The notes beneath the pieces were generated by a model. That model ran no database searches, was not told the DNA's origin, and was given only the letters and a program-made list of their open reading frames with translations. Positions 7,499 through 16,629 of a stretch of DNA of 57,031 nt are shown in pieces; position 1 is the stretch's first letter; each line of letters begins with the position of its first letter. A program made the translations under genes and the position numbers. Location of the stretch: the NCBI GenBank assembly GCA_024404875.1, contig JAKSPK010000011.1:1-57031 (forward strand). Reading direction: 5' to 3'. This DNA comes from Oscillospiraceae bacterium (GTDB lineage: Bacteria > Bacillota > Clostridia > Oscillospirales > Ruminococcaceae).

Positions 7499-8737
7499 AT
7501 GGCTAGCAGAAGAGTAGTTGTGACCGGCCTCGGCGCAATCACGCCGCTCGGCAATACCGTTGCGGAATATTGGGACGGCCTGAAAGCCGGCAGAAACGGC
7601 ATTGATTTTATCACTAGATTCGACACCGCGGACCTCAAGGCAAAGCTCGCGGGCGAGGTCAAAAACTTCGATCCGAAGCAGTATTTTGACGCAAAGACTG
7701 TCCGCCAGACTGACCGCTTCCAGCAGTATGCGCTTGTTGCAGCATTACAGGCGGCAGAGGATTCCGGCATCAAGGGACAGATCGCTGATGACCGCTTCGG
7801 CGTGTATTTCGGCACCGGAATCGGCGGCTTCGAGACTTTCGTCAATGAGCATAATACCCTTTTGAACCGCGGCCCGCAGCGCGTTTCGCCGTTCTTCATC
7901 ACGAAAATGATCTCGAATATGGCGGCGGGCATGATCGCCATTCAGCTTCATGCGCAGGGACCTTGCCTTGAAGTCACAACAGCCTGTGCAACCGGTACGA
8001 ATGCAATCGGTGAAGCACTCCGCGCAATCCGTCACGGCTATGCCGATGCGATCGTAGCGGGCGGCGTAGAAGCGGTTACACATCCGCTCTCGATGGCAGG
8101 CTTCATCAACTGTCAGGCTTTGTCCGACAGCACCGAAAAAGACAGTGCTTCGATCCCGTTCGACAAGCGCCGGCATGGTTTTGTTATGGGCGAAGGCGCC
8201 GGTGCTCTGATCCTCGAAGAATATGAACACGCCGTTGCAAGAGGCGCAAAAATCTATGCTGAAGTTGTCGGCTACGGCAGCACCTGTGATGCATATCATG
8301 TAACCGCACCGGACAGCGAAGCAGTTGCCTCCTCAAAGGCGATTGCGAACTGCCTGAATGAAGTCGGAAAGGAATATCCGGCAAATGAGATCTATCTGAA
8401 TGCACACGGCACCAGCACCCCGCTGAACGACAAAACTGAAACAGCCGCGATCAAGAAGGCATTCGGCGAAGAAAAGGCCTATCAGATTCATGTCAGCTCA
8501 ACGAAGTCCATGACCGGCCACCTGCTCGGTGCAGCAGGCGCGATCGAAGCGATCGCCGCAATCAAAGCGCTGGAAAACAATATCGTTCCGCCGACAATCA
8601 ATTATAAAGAAGCGGATCCGGAATGTGATCTGCAAATCACACCGAATACCGCGCTTGAAACGCCGATCTCGCTCGCACTCTCGACCTCGCTTGGCTTCGG
8701 CGGACACAATGCCTGCATTGCATTCGCAGGAATCTAA
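7499..8737 (+). CDS. fabF: beta-ketoacyl-ACP synthase II
   Basis: 412 residues, the usual length. It carries the VVTGLGAITPLGN start, catalytic Cys163 (TTACATGTNAIGEA), the two histidine motifs (NAHGTSTPLNDKTE and STKSMTGHLLGAAG) and the C-terminal LGFGGHNA loop. It performs the main elongation condensations. GGAGG sits directly before the ATG. In related operons accB usually follows fabF; here fabZ follows directly. Confidence 0.97.
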   Translation: MASRRVVVTGLGAITPLGNTVAEYWDGLKAGRNGIDFITRFDTADLKAKLAGEVKNFDPKQYFDAKTVRQTDRFQQYALVAALQAAEDSGIKGQIADDRFGVYFGTGIGGFETFVNEHNTLLNRGPQRVSPFFITKMISNMAAGMIAIQLHAQGPCLEVTTACATGTNAIGEALRAIRHGYADAIVAGGVEAVTHPLSMAGFINCQALSDSTEKDSASIPFDKRRHGFVMGEGAGALILEEYEHAVARGAKIYAEVVGYGSTCDAYHVTAPDSEAVASSKAIANCLNEVGKEYPANEIYLNAHGTSTPLNDKTETAAIKKAFGEEKAYQIHVSSTKSMTGHLLGAAGAIEAIAAIKALENNIVPPTINYKEADPECDLQITPNTALETPISLALSTSLGFGGHNACIAFAGI

Positions 8738-8774
8738 GGCGTCAGATACAGTAAAAAATTCTTGGAGGCAAAGC

Positions 8775-9209
8775 ATGAACCGTGAAGAACTGATGACACT
8801 GCTGCCCCACCGGAACAGTATGCTCCTGCTCGATGAAGCGGAGGTCATTGACGGAAAGGCACACGGAAAAAAACAGATCACCGGTGAGGAATGGTTCCTC
8901 GACGGACATTTTCCGGGACATCCGGTCGTTCCGGGCGTGATCCTCTGTGAGATCATGGGACAGTCCGTCTGTGTATGCATGGAGCAGCAGCCGGACGGCT
9001 CGCAGCCGCTGACGCTGTTCACCGGCATCGACAAGGTCAAGTTCCGCAATCCAGTCCACCCGGGCGATCTCTTTGAGACTGTCTGCGAGATCACCAAGAA
9101 CCGCGGCCCGTTCTACTGGGCAAAGGGCGAAGGCTATGTGAATGGAAAGCTCTGCGTCAGTGCGGAATTCTCATTTCTCATCCAGCCGAAGAAGGAGGCC
9201 GAAGCATGA
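8775..9209 (+). CDS. fabZ: 3-hydroxyacyl-ACP dehydratase
   Basis: 144-residue hot-dog-fold dehydratase. The catalytic pair is His45 in [13 protein letters not shown] and Glu59 in ILCEIMGQ. The ATG at 8775 follows TTGGAGG. The stop overlaps the accD start as ATGA. No second dehydratase/isomerase (FabA, FabN) is in the operon, so how unsaturated chains are made is not shown here. Confidence 0.95.
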   Translation: MNREELMTLLPHRNSMLLLDEAEVIDGKAHGKKQITGEEWFLDGHFPGHPVVPGVILCEIMGQSVCVCMEQQPDGSQPLTLFTGIDKVKFRNPVHPGDLFETVCEITKNRGPFYWAKGEGYVNGKLCVSAEFSFLIQPKKEAEA

Positions 9210-10024
9210 GCACATTCAAAAACATCCTTCAGTCGATCACCGGTCCGGCTGAGCAGCCGCCGCGCACCTGCAAACAATGCGGGACGGAGATTCCCTATTC
9301 GGATTATATTGCGAATCACTGCATCTGCCCCGAATGCGGAGTCTATTTCCGTATGCGCGCCGTCGAGCGTTTGGATGCAACGGTCGACCCGGGCAGTTTT
9401 CAGGAGATCGACAAAAAACTGCGCTCAAAGGATCCGATCAAATTCCCGGACTATTCGCAAAAGCTCGACAAGGCGGAAAAGGCCAGCGGCCTGAATGAAG
9501 GCGTTGTCTGCGGCACCGCAAAGATCAGCGGTATGGACTGCGGCATTTTCGTAATGGATTCCGCATTCATGATGGGCAGCATGGGAACCGTCGTCGGAGA
9601 GAAAATCACACGACTCATTGAGAAGGCGACCGAGCTGCGTCTGCCGGTCATCGGCTTCATCACCTCAGGCGGTGCAAGAATGCAGGAAGGCATCTTCTCG
9701 CTCATGCAGATGGCAAAGGTCTCCGGCGCGGTCAAGCGGCATTCGGAAGCTGGGCTGCTTTATATCGCCGTCCTGACTGATCCGACAACCGGTGGCATCA
9801 CCGCGAGCTTCGCGATGCAGGGCGATATCATCATCGCTGAGCCGAAAGCGCTGATCGGCTTTGCAGGACAGCGCGTCATCGAGCAGACGACTGGTGAAAA
9901 GCTGCCGGCAGGCTTCCAGCGTGCGGAATTCCAGCTGGAGCACGGCTTTGTCGATATTATCGAAGAGCGTCCCCGCATGACCTATACGCTTGCGAAGCTG
10001 CTGAAGCTGCATCAGGCAAAGTGA
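9206..10024 (+). CDS. accD: acetyl-CoA carboxylase carboxyltransferase subunit beta
   Basis: 272 residues. An N-terminal four-cysteine zinc ribbon (C22, C25, C41, C44: CKQC ... CPEC) precedes the crotonase-like carboxyltransferase core with SGGARMQEG and TDPTTGG. With AccA it transfers CO2 from carboxybiotin to acetyl-CoA to make malonyl-CoA. The start overlaps the fabZ stop by four bases. The accB/accC genes usually found in this neighbourhood are absent. Confidence 0.95.
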   Translation: MSTFKNILQSITGPAEQPPRTCKQCGTEIPYSDYIANHCICPECGVYFRMRAVERLDATVDPGSFQEIDKKLRSKDPIKFPDYSQKLDKAEKASGLNEGVVCGTAKISGMDCGIFVMDSAFMMGSMGTVVGEKITRLIEKATELRLPVIGFITSGGARMQEGIFSLMQMAKVSGAVKRHSEAGLLYIAVLTDPTTGGITASFAMQGDIIIAEPKALIGFAGQRVIEQTTGEKLPAGFQRAEFQLEHGFVDIIEERPRMTYTLAKLLKLHQAK

Positions 10025-10104
10025 ACCGCGAGAAACGCCGCATATGATTAATCCCGCACGGGCGCGGATCCGCGAACAGACAAACCGCACTGCTCACACA
10101 AATA

Positions 10105-10200
10105 ATGCGCAGACTCGGTTACGCACTGTTGGCAGTATCCGTGCTGATCGCAGCAGCATTCGCAGGATTTCTGATATGGGCGGATTGTGAAACAACTTAA
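10105..10200 (+). CDS. possible 31-residue single-helix membrane peptide
   Basis: The 194-base gap between accD and accA holds a short frame from ATG 10105 to TAA 10198-10200. It starts MRRLGYALLAVSVL and continues IAAAFAGFLIW, ending ADCETT: a basic start, one hydrophobic stretch of about 20 residues and a short polar tail. No good Shine-Dalgarno sequence precedes the ATG, and the frame stays open upstream to 10048. It may be a real leader or micro-protein, or chance. No known family is recognised. Confidence 0.3.
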   Translation: MRRLGYALLAVSVLIAAAFAGFLIWADCETT

Positions 10201-10218
10201 CGAAGGGCAGGAAACAGC

Positions 10219-11010
10219 ATGGCTAAAGCTGATTCAAAAACCGCATACGAGCGCGTACAGGCTGCACGCAACGGCAAGCGCCCGATGGGTTCCTATTATA
10301 TTGAGCATATGATCGACGATTTTGTCGAGCTGCACGGCGACCGCCGTTTTGGAGATGATGCGGCGATCGTGGCCGGCATCGGTACGCTGAACTACATTCC
10401 GGTGACAGTCATCGCGATGGAGCGCGGCAATACGATCGAAGAGCGCATAAAGCGCAATTTCGGCTGCCCCGAACCGGAGGGCTACCGCAAAGCGCTCCGT
10501 CTTATGAAGGAAGCGGAGAAATTCCGCCGCCCGATCATTTGCTTTATCGGAAGCTCCGGCGCATACTGCGGCATTGAGGCCGAGGAGCGCGGACAGGGGC
10601 TTGCAATCGCAGAGAATCTCTATGAAATGATGGGACTGAAAACACCGATCATTTCTGTTGTTGTCGGAGAAGGCGGCAGCGGCGGCGCATTGGCGCTCGG
10701 CGTCTGCGATACCGCGATCATGTTGGAAAATGCCGTATATTCGGTCATTTCACCGGAAGGATGCGCGAGCATTCTCTGGAAGGATTCCGCAAAGGCACCC
10801 GAGGCTGCAGAGCATCTGCGCCTGACTTCCTACGATCTGCTGCAATTTGATGTGATCGAGAAGCTGATCCCGGAATCCGGCAAGACCGACCGCGAGATCT
10901 GCTCCGAACTGAAAGCAATTCTGCTGGAGGAAATCCAGAAACTCAGTGCGCTGTCACCGGAAGCATTGCTTGAACACCGTTATGCGAAATTCCGGAAGAT
11001 CGGCGCATAA
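10219..11010 (+). CDS. accA: acetyl-CoA carboxylase carboxyltransferase subunit alpha
   Basis: 263 residues. The AccA signature is clear: a start like AYERVQAARNGKRPMGSYYI, LHGDRRFGDD, and GEGGSGGALALG with ENAVYSVISPEGCASILW. It pairs with AccD. It is shorter than the E. coli subunit (about 319) because the N-terminal helical extension is reduced, as is common in Firmicutes. It is the last gene of the operon, with a terminator 60 bases downstream. Confidence 0.95.
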   Translation: MAKADSKTAYERVQAARNGKRPMGSYYIEHMIDDFVELHGDRRFGDDAAIVAGIGTLNYIPVTVIAMERGNTIEERIKRNFGCPEPEGYRKALRLMKEAEKFRRPIICFIGSSGAYCGIEAEERGQGLAIAENLYEMMGLKTPIISVVVGEGGSGGALALGVCDTAIMLENAVYSVISPEGCASILWKDSAKAPEAAEHLRLTSYDLLQFDVIEKLIPESGKTDREICSELKAILLEEIQKLSALSPEALLEHRYAKFRKIGA

Positions 11011-11065
11011 TAACGCATCCGAAAACCTGTAGGGAAATGGGTGCAGGCACACTTTCTGAATAGAT

Positions 11066-11109
11066 AAAAAAGGGAAGAAACCCGTGTCGGTCTCTTCCCT
11101 TTCTCTTTA
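11066..11109. terminator. bidirectional terminator between accA and the RNA methyltransferase
   Basis: Arms agggaagaaacc and ggtctcttccct (one mismatch) flank a short loop. A-rich sequence lies to the left and T-rich sequence to the right, so the hairpin can end both the fab operon and the convergent minus-strand gene, whose stop codon lies at its edge. Confidence 0.8.
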
Positions 11110-11931
11110 GCGCCTGCGCAGCTCCCAAAATGCGACCGCGCTCGCTGCAGCAACATTCAACGAATCGACGCCGTGCTGCATTGGGATACGCACTGTATAA
11201 TCACAAGCCGCGATCGTCTCCGGCGCAAGCCCCTCACCTTCCGTACCAAGCACAACCACAAGGCGTTCTGCATCCTGGAGTGCCGGATCATCAATACGAA
11301 CGGAATCATCACAAAGCGCCATTGCTGCACTACGGAAGCCGAAATCCGAACGAAGCCGATCAAGAATCTCCGCCGTCGGCATCGCCTGGCAATACCGCCA
11401 CGGCACCTGAAATACCGTCCCCATGCTGACACGCGCTGCCCGCCGGTAAAGCGGATCTGTACAGCCATGTGTCATCAGGACAGCATCTATGCCAAGCGCC
11501 GCCGCTGACCGGAATACTGCACCAAGATTGGTCGGATTCATAATATTTTCCAACAGCGCAATGCGATGCGCCTGCCATAGCAATTCCGATGAATCCGCGG
11601 GCTGCTCGCGGCGCTGCATCGCACAGAGAACGCCGCGCGTCAGATGCATTCCTCGCACTGCATTCAGCACAGCGCTTCCGGCGAGATAAACCGGCACATC
11701 CAGGAATGCATCTGTGATCATATGCATTTGTTCCGAATAATATGCATCGTCAATCAGAAACGATTCCGGCTGATATCCTGCAGCAAGCGCTCTCTCAATG
11801 ACATTCGGACTCTCTGCGAGAAAGAGACCCGGCGCAGGCTCCCGCAAATGAAATAGCTGCGTTTCTGAACAGGACAGCCATTCTTCCCACGGTGATTCCG
11901 CCAGTGCACCAATACGAATTATCTGCTCCAA
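11107..11931 (-). CDS. SpoU/TrmH-family RNA 2'-O-methyltransferase
   Basis: 274 residues. The C-terminal SPOUT domain shows the three family motifs: ENIMNPTNLGAVFRSAAALG, VVLGTEGEGL and IPMQHGVDSLNVAAASAVAF. The N-terminal 100 residues look like the substrate-binding domain of the TrmH/RlmB group. AGGAGGG lies seven bases before a TTG at 11931, which decides the start; the longer GTG start would place that ribosome site inside the gene. The substrate is rRNA or tRNA, not resolvable further. It is divergent from the next gene, with 58 bases between starts. Confidence 0.9.
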   Translation of the reverse strand: MEQIIRIGALAESPWEEWLSCSETQLFHLREPAPGLFLAESPNVIERALAAGYQPESFLIDDAYYSEQMHMITDAFLDVPVYLAGSAVLNAVRGMHLTRGVLCAMQRREQPADSSELLWQAHRIALLENIMNPTNLGAVFRSAAALGIDAVLMTHGCTDPLYRRAARVSMGTVFQVPWRYCQAMPTAEILDRLRSDFGFRSAAMALCDDSVRIDDPALQDAERLVVVLGTEGEGLAPETIAACDYTVRIPMQHGVDSLNVAAASAVAFWELRRR

Positions 11932-11989
11932 TCGAATCCCTCCTGACAACACAGTCCGCCTTTACGGACAAAATCAAGGTGTAATAATC

Positions 11990-12472
11990 ATGAACAAAGT
12001 CCAACATCCGTTTCCGCCGCTTTACGACGCCGAATCGGAAATTCTCATCCTCGGAAGCTTTCCGTCGGTCAAATCGCGGGAGCAGAAATTCTTCTACGGG
12101 CATCCGCAAAACCGCTTCTGGCGTGTAACAGCGGCGGTTTTCGTCACGGATATACCCGTGACGATCGAAGAAAAGCGCCAGTTTCTTCTGACACATCACA
12201 TCGCACTCTGGGATGTAATCGCATCCTGCGAGATTACCGGCAGCGCAGACAGCAGCATCCGCAATGTGCAGCCGAACGATCTGGCGCCAATCCTTGCAGC
12301 TGCGCAGATCCGGCATATCTTTGTCAATGGCGGAACTGCGGCCAAATACTACGAAAAGTATCAACTGCCCACGCTCGGCCGTGCGGCAATCCGCCTGCCA
12401 TCGACCTCACCGGCCAATGCAGCATGGAATCTTGATCGCCTGACGACTGCATGGTCGGTCATACGGCTGTAG
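11990..12472 (+). CDS. DNA-deoxyinosine glycosylase (uracil-DNA-glycosylase superfamily)
   Basis: 160 residues. The N-terminal block LILGSFPSVKSREQKFFYGH, followed by PQNRFW, and the late RLPSTSPAN motif match the small deoxyinosine glycosylases of the UDG superfamily. These remove hypoxanthine or uracil from damaged DNA for base-excision repair. It stands alone on the plus strand between minus-strand genes and abuts the next gene tail to tail with no spare base. Assignment to this subfamily rather than Mug/TDG is from overall pattern. Confidence 0.8.
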   Translation: MNKVQHPFPPLYDAESEILILGSFPSVKSREQKFFYGHPQNRFWRVTAAVFVTDIPVTIEEKRQFLLTHHIALWDVIASCEITGSADSSIRNVQPNDLAPILAAAQIRHIFVNGGTAAKYYEKYQLPTLGRAAIRLPSTSPANAAWNLDRLTTAWSVIRL

Positions 12473-13423
12473 TCAAACTGAAAAGCCGTATCTGTGTACA
12501 AAATCGGGTGTATAAGAAAAGGCTTTTTCGTGCAGTGCCGAAAGCAAATGCCCTTCTGCCGGGACATCGAATCGCAGCAGACAAGCCGCGAGCAGCTGAT
12601 GCGTTTCCGCATAACAGCGGTTGACTTTTGCAAATCCGTAGCGACTGTCACCAAGCAGCGGGCAGCGCAGCGCCGCCATCTGTGCACGGATCTGATGCGT
12701 CCGGCCGGTATGCAGTGTCACGAGCAGAAGCGCAAGATCGTCATGTTGCTGCAGCATCTCATATTCGGTCACGATCTGTCGGAAGCCCTCTCTCTTTATA
12801 TCCACAATCTCCGCTGACCGACCCTCTAGGCGTCGGTGATACGCAGTCACGGTATCATGCTGTTTCGGCGGAACTCCCGCTGTAATGCACAAGTATTGCT
12901 TGATGACGCGGTTTTCGCGTATCAGTTCATTCATGCCGCGCAATGCCGCGGCATTTTTTGCGCCAATGACAAAGCCCTCTGTATTGCGGTCAAGCCGGTT
13001 GCAGAGCGCCGGCGAAAAGCTCTGCTCATTCGCGGGATTATACGCGCCAGATTTTGCAAGATAATACAAAAATCGTCCGGCAAGCGTATCGGCAGAACCC
13101 TTGTCATCCGCATGAACCGGCAGATTCGCCGTTTTTTTCATCAGCGCAATATTTTCATCCTCATAGACAATTTCCGGCATCGGGAGCGCATTGATGCGCT
13201 GCGGTTTCGGCGCGGCCGTGAAAAACTCGTCCGGCAGATAGACGGTCAGCACATCGCCTGCCTGTAAAAATGTCTCCGGCGAAATGCGCCTGCTGCCCAG
13301 CTTGACATCCTTCTTTCTGAAGGTCTTGTAGAGCAGCGATTTCGGAAGCTTCGGGCAGGCCTTCAGCAGAAATTTATCTGCGCGCTGTCCGGCGTCGTTC
13401 GCACCGATTGTAAATGTATGCAT
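12473..13423 (-). CDS. RluA-family pseudouridine synthase
   Basis: 316 residues. An N-terminal S4-like RNA-binding segment (QRADKFLLKACPKLPKSLLY) precedes the catalytic domain. The catalytic motif reads NRLDRNTEGFVIGAKN, with the invariant Asp but Thr-Glu-Gly instead of the usual Thr-Ser-Gly. Later blocks TGRTHQIRAQMAALRCPLLGD are standard. It modifies rRNA or tRNA; the exact target cannot be assigned. The stop adjoins the stop of the convergent glycosylase gene. Confidence 0.92.
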   Translation of the reverse strand: MHTFTIGANDAGQRADKFLLKACPKLPKSLLYKTFRKKDVKLGSRRISPETFLQAGDVLTVYLPDEFFTAAPKPQRINALPMPEIVYEDENIALMKKTANLPVHADDKGSADTLAGRFLYYLAKSGAYNPANEQSFSPALCNRLDRNTEGFVIGAKNAAALRGMNELIRENRVIKQYLCITAGVPPKQHDTVTAYHRRLEGRSAEIVDIKREGFRQIVTEYEMLQQHDDLALLLVTLHTGRTHQIRAQMAALRCPLLGDSRYGFAKVNRCYAETHQLLAACLLRFDVPAEGHLLSALHEKAFSYTPDFVHRYGFSV

Positions 13424-13450
13424 TCAGTCCTTCCTCCGTATCACAATATT

Positions 13451-14611
13451 CTACCAATATCCATTTCCGTCGAACAGAATCTCCCCCGTCATCGTCTGCG
13501 GGTCGATCTCAAATGTGATACCGAAAAGCTGTTCGATCTGCTTCTCATTCAGTTCAATATAGCTGTGATTGCTCGTAAACCAGCCGCGTGTCCCGTCCAC
13601 CGCAGTACTGTGCGTGGTAAAGCTGCGGCGAATATATATCACATCACCCTGATAATGCGTCTCGTATTCATAAGTGAATGCGTCCTTTGTCCTGCTGACA
13701 CTAAACCCGCAGACATCGAGCAAAGACAGCAGATTTGGCACAACCGGATAATCCATTTCATCAGGATCCTCCCGCTCCTGTAAGAGGAAGCAGCGCGCTT
13801 CGGCATCCCACTGGAGCGGTAATTTCAGCGTATCTTCGTGATATTTGAGTGTGTATGTCCCGCTTTTCGGATGCTGGTTTTCTGTTCCCGGCGGAATCCT
13901 TTCCTCCTCGCCGTTCCGCCGGCATTCAGCGCAGAAACGTTCCTGTATCCGGTAAAGCTCGGACTGTTCATCGTACACCGCGCCGGGCTGATATTCGGCA
14001 TACCGACTTGTTCCAATGCAAATCTTCGGCGCAATGCTCCCCCAGTGCGAATCCCGCCAGACGATCTCGCCCTCATCCGCCGGAAGCGATGACAACACAG
14101 TCAGCGCGAGATGCAGCGCGTCCGCAAAATCATTATAGTTTTTCACATCAACGATCCAGCTGTATGCCGGATAATCGGCATTGAACGCAGTGTGTTGACC
14201 GAGATTATTCTGCGGTATGACCGCAAACCGCTTCTGTGTCAGCAGCTGATCCACTGCCGGATTCTGCATGAGCTGCATCACGCGGTAATCGTCATAGGTA
14301 CGCCAGACCATCGAGCCGCCGTCATAATCAAGCCCGCGCGCCGCGTGACAGCGGACGCCGTGACTGTCCTCCAGTGTCCAGAGCGTGATCCGATCCGAAT
14401 CCTCCGGTTCCTTTGTGTCGATCACCCTGAACGGCTCGCCGTAGTATTCCTCCATACGCACGGCCACATCGCGTCTGTCCATATCCCTTTCCGGTGCGCG
14501 GACTGTGAATATCACAACGACAAGCAGCACGACCAGTCCGACACAGAGCGCGAATATCGAAAGCATCACAATGCCAATGATTCCAAGTACTTTCTTTCCA
14601 TTTGCGGTCAT
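13451..14611 (-). CDS. unknown single-pass membrane protein
   Basis: 386 residues. One transmembrane helix lies near the N-terminus (residues about 8-34, IIGIVMLSIFALCVGLVVLL), followed by a long extracellular part with no family I recognise. Features are a DRRDVAVRMEEYYGEPF segment, several Trp/Tyr-rich strands, and a Cys pair (RFCAECRRNGEEERIPPGTE). The ATG at 14611 is preceded by GGAGGTG, which decides it over an upstream ATG at 14620. It has its own promoter and is downstream of lysA in the same direction. Confidence 0.7.
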   Translation of the reverse strand: MTANGKKVLGIIGIVMLSIFALCVGLVVLLVVVIFTVRAPERDMDRRDVAVRMEEYYGEPFRVIDTKEPEDSDRITLWTLEDSHGVRCHAARGLDYDGGSMVWRTYDDYRVMQLMQNPAVDQLLTQKRFAVIPQNNLGQHTAFNADYPAYSWIVDVKNYNDFADALHLALTVLSSLPADEGEIVWRDSHWGSIAPKICIGTSRYAEYQPGAVYDEQSELYRIQERFCAECRRNGEEERIPPGTENQHPKSGTYTLKYHEDTLKLPLQWDAEARCFLLQEREDPDEMDYPVVPNLLSLLDVCGFSVSRTKDAFTYEYETHYQGDVIYIRRSFTTHSTAVDGTRGWFTSNHSYIELNEKQIEQLFGITFEIDPQTMTGEILFDGNGYW

Positions 14612-14637
14612 AAAAATCACCTCCGGTCTCTGATACT

Positions 14638-14666
14638 ATTATAGTACAGAAACCGGAGGATTGCAA
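14638..14666 (-). promoter_or_regulatory. sigma-A-type promoter for the 13451-14611 gene
   Basis: On the minus strand, TTGCAA at 14666-14661, a 17-base spacer and TATAAT at 14643-14638. The -10 sits between short inverted repeats (cctccggt / accggagg) whose left arm is the gene's ribosome site. Confidence 0.6.
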
Positions 14667-14695
14667 GATGCATTCGGAAAAACTTTGATTACAAA

Positions 14696-15991
14696 TCAGA
14701 TATCGCAGCGGATGATGTCTTCATAGGTCTCGCGGCGAATGATTGTCCGCGCTTCGCCGTCCCTGACCATGACCATTTCAGCATTGGGATTACGGTTATA
14801 GTGAGACGCCATCGAATAATTATATGCGCCGGTCGCCAGTACCGCAACGATGTCACCGCACTCTGCGGTTTGCAGCGGCATATCCTCACCAATGAGGTCA
14901 CCGCTCTCACAGCACTGTCCACCAATCGTAACAATCTCGGTGCGCGGCGCTGCAGCCTTATTCGCGATCAGCGCTTCATAGCGCGAACGATAGAGCGCAT
15001 AACGCGGATTGTCGCACATACCGCCGTCGATCAACACATAGGTGCGAATATTCGGGATGACCTTCTTCGCCATAACGGTATAGAGCGTCAGTCCCGCGCC
15101 GCCGACGATCGAGCGTCCCGGCTCAAAAAGAATAAACGGCTTCGGATAATCGGCACGCTCACAGCTTTCCTTAACCGCTGTAAGAATCGCACGGACGATC
15201 TCGCCGAATGGCTTAGGATCATCTGCCTCGGTATATCGGATGCCAGGACCGCCGCCGAGATTCAGCTCGGTCAGCGTCAGGCCAAGCTCACTGCGAATCT
15301 TGTCCATGAACTGGATCATGACGCGCCCCGCCTCTGCAAACGGCTCCGTGTCAAGAATTTGCGAACCGATATGGCAGTGCAGGCCGAGCAGATGCAGATT
15401 CGGATATAGGCTCGCAGCTTTGACCGCTTCCATTGCTTCGCCGGTCTCCAAGGCAAAGCCGAACTTGCTGTCGATCTGGCCGGTCTTGACAAAATCATGG
15501 GTATGTGCGTCGATACCCGGCTTAATGCGAAGCATGATATTCGCGATCTTCCCGGACTTTTCAGCGATCCGGTCAAGGCGTTCCAGCTCCGGCAGATTGT
15601 CACAGACGATCCGGCCGACGCCGTGTGCGACGGCCATTTGCAGTTCGGTATTCGTCTTGCTGTTGCCGTGCATGACGATCTTTTCTGCAGGCATTCCCGC
15701 CTTGAGTGCAGTATACAGTTCGCCGCCGGAGACTACATCCGCACCGAGTCCCTCAGAATTGACGATGCGATAAAGCTCCTTACAGGAAAGTGCCTTGCTT
15801 GCAAAGCAGATCAGGCCATTGCCGCCGTATTCCTTCGCGATCACATTGCCGTAGCCGCGGCAATTCTCGCGGATCATGTTTTCATCCATGACATAGAGCG
15901 GTGTGCCGTGTGTCTTGGCAAGCGCAACAGTATCAGCGCCGCCGATCATCAGATGACCGTCCGGCGAAACAGTCAGGTTCGGTGTCAGCAT
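14696..15991 (-). CDS. lysA: diaminopimelate decarboxylase
   Basis: 431 residues, fold-type III PLP enzyme that makes L-lysine from meso-diaminopimelate. Visible are the PLP lysine block (CFASKALSCKELYRIV), the HCHIGSQI motif, the glycine-rich NLGGGPGIRY and the C-terminal GGQCCESGDLIGEDMPL. The start is set at 15991 because AAAGGATG lies just before it and would overlap the ATG at 16000. No lysine riboswitch is seen in the 120-base gap upstream. Confidence 0.96.
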   Translation of the reverse strand: MLTPNLTVSPDGHLMIGGADTVALAKTHGTPLYVMDENMIRENCRGYGNVIAKEYGGNGLICFASKALSCKELYRIVNSEGLGADVVSGGELYTALKAGMPAEKIVMHGNSKTNTELQMAVAHGVGRIVCDNLPELERLDRIAEKSGKIANIMLRIKPGIDAHTHDFVKTGQIDSKFGFALETGEAMEAVKAASLYPNLHLLGLHCHIGSQILDTEPFAEAGRVMIQFMDKIRSELGLTLTELNLGGGPGIRYTEADDPKPFGEIVRAILTAVKESCERADYPKPFILFEPGRSIVGGAGLTLYTVMAKKVIPNIRTYVLIDGGMCDNPRYALYRSRYEALIANKAAAPRTEIVTIGGQCCESGDLIGEDMPLQTAECGDIVAVLATGAYNYSMASHYNRNPNAEMVMVRDGEARTIIRRETYEDIIRCDI

Positions 15992-16110
15992 TTGAATCAT
16001 CCTTTCAGGTTCGGTCTGGGATTATTTTGCCATGATAAAACGCAGATTCCGGCACAGGAACACATCAATTTGATCCTGTGCAGAGAGTCCGCTCCAGCTG
16101 TGTCTTATTC

Positions 16111-16587
16111 TCAGTCAGGGATGATCTCGACCGTCTTCATGATCTGCGGTGTCAGCGGCTTATCAGCGTAATTCGTCTGAACACCTGCAATCTCGTCCAC
16201 AACATCCAGTCCCTCAATGATCTCACCAAAGGCCGCATAGTTTCCGTCCAGATACGGCGCATCTGCGTGCATAATGAAGAACTGTGAACCGGCACTGTCC
16301 GGATGCGCCGCACGCGCCATCGACAGCACACCGCGGCTGTGCTTCAGCGGATTGTTCACGCCATTTGCAAGGAATTCGCCTTTGATATGCCAACCAGGGC
16401 CGCCCATGCCTGTTCCGTCCGGGCAGCCGCCCTGGATCATAAAGCCGGAGATAACCCGGTGAAAGCTGAGGCCGTTATAGAACCCCTGATTCACAAGCTT
16501 CTCAAAATTTTCGCAGGAGATCGGTGCGCAGTCCGGACGCAGTCTGAACTTCATCTGCTTTCCGCTTTCCATTGTAATAACTACCAT
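16111..16587 (-). CDS. cyclophilin-type peptidyl-prolyl cis-trans isomerase
   Basis: 158 residues of the small cytoplasmic cyclophilin type. Diagnostic blocks are [45 protein letters not shown] and [19 protein letters not shown]. No signal peptide. The start at 16587 follows GAAAGGAAG. It lies between lysA and an AAA+ ATPase, 43 bases from the latter, and is probably cotranscribed. Confidence 0.95.
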   Translation of the reverse strand: MVVITMESGKQMKFRLRPDCAPISCENFEKLVNQGFYNGLSFHRVISGFMIQGGCPDGTGMGGPGWHIKGEFLANGVNNPLKHSRGVLSMARAAHPDSAGSQFFIMHADAPYLDGNYAAFGEIIEGLDVVDEIAGVQTNYADKPLTPQIMKTVEIIPD

Positions 16588-16629
16588 AATCTTTCTTCCT
16601 TTCAAGTAAATTTAAGCGACAGGATCGCT

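Noticed and set aside
15992-16110. Lysine riboswitch upstream of lysA
   Set aside because: The gap is about 120 bases, too short for the L-box, and lacks its conserved core.
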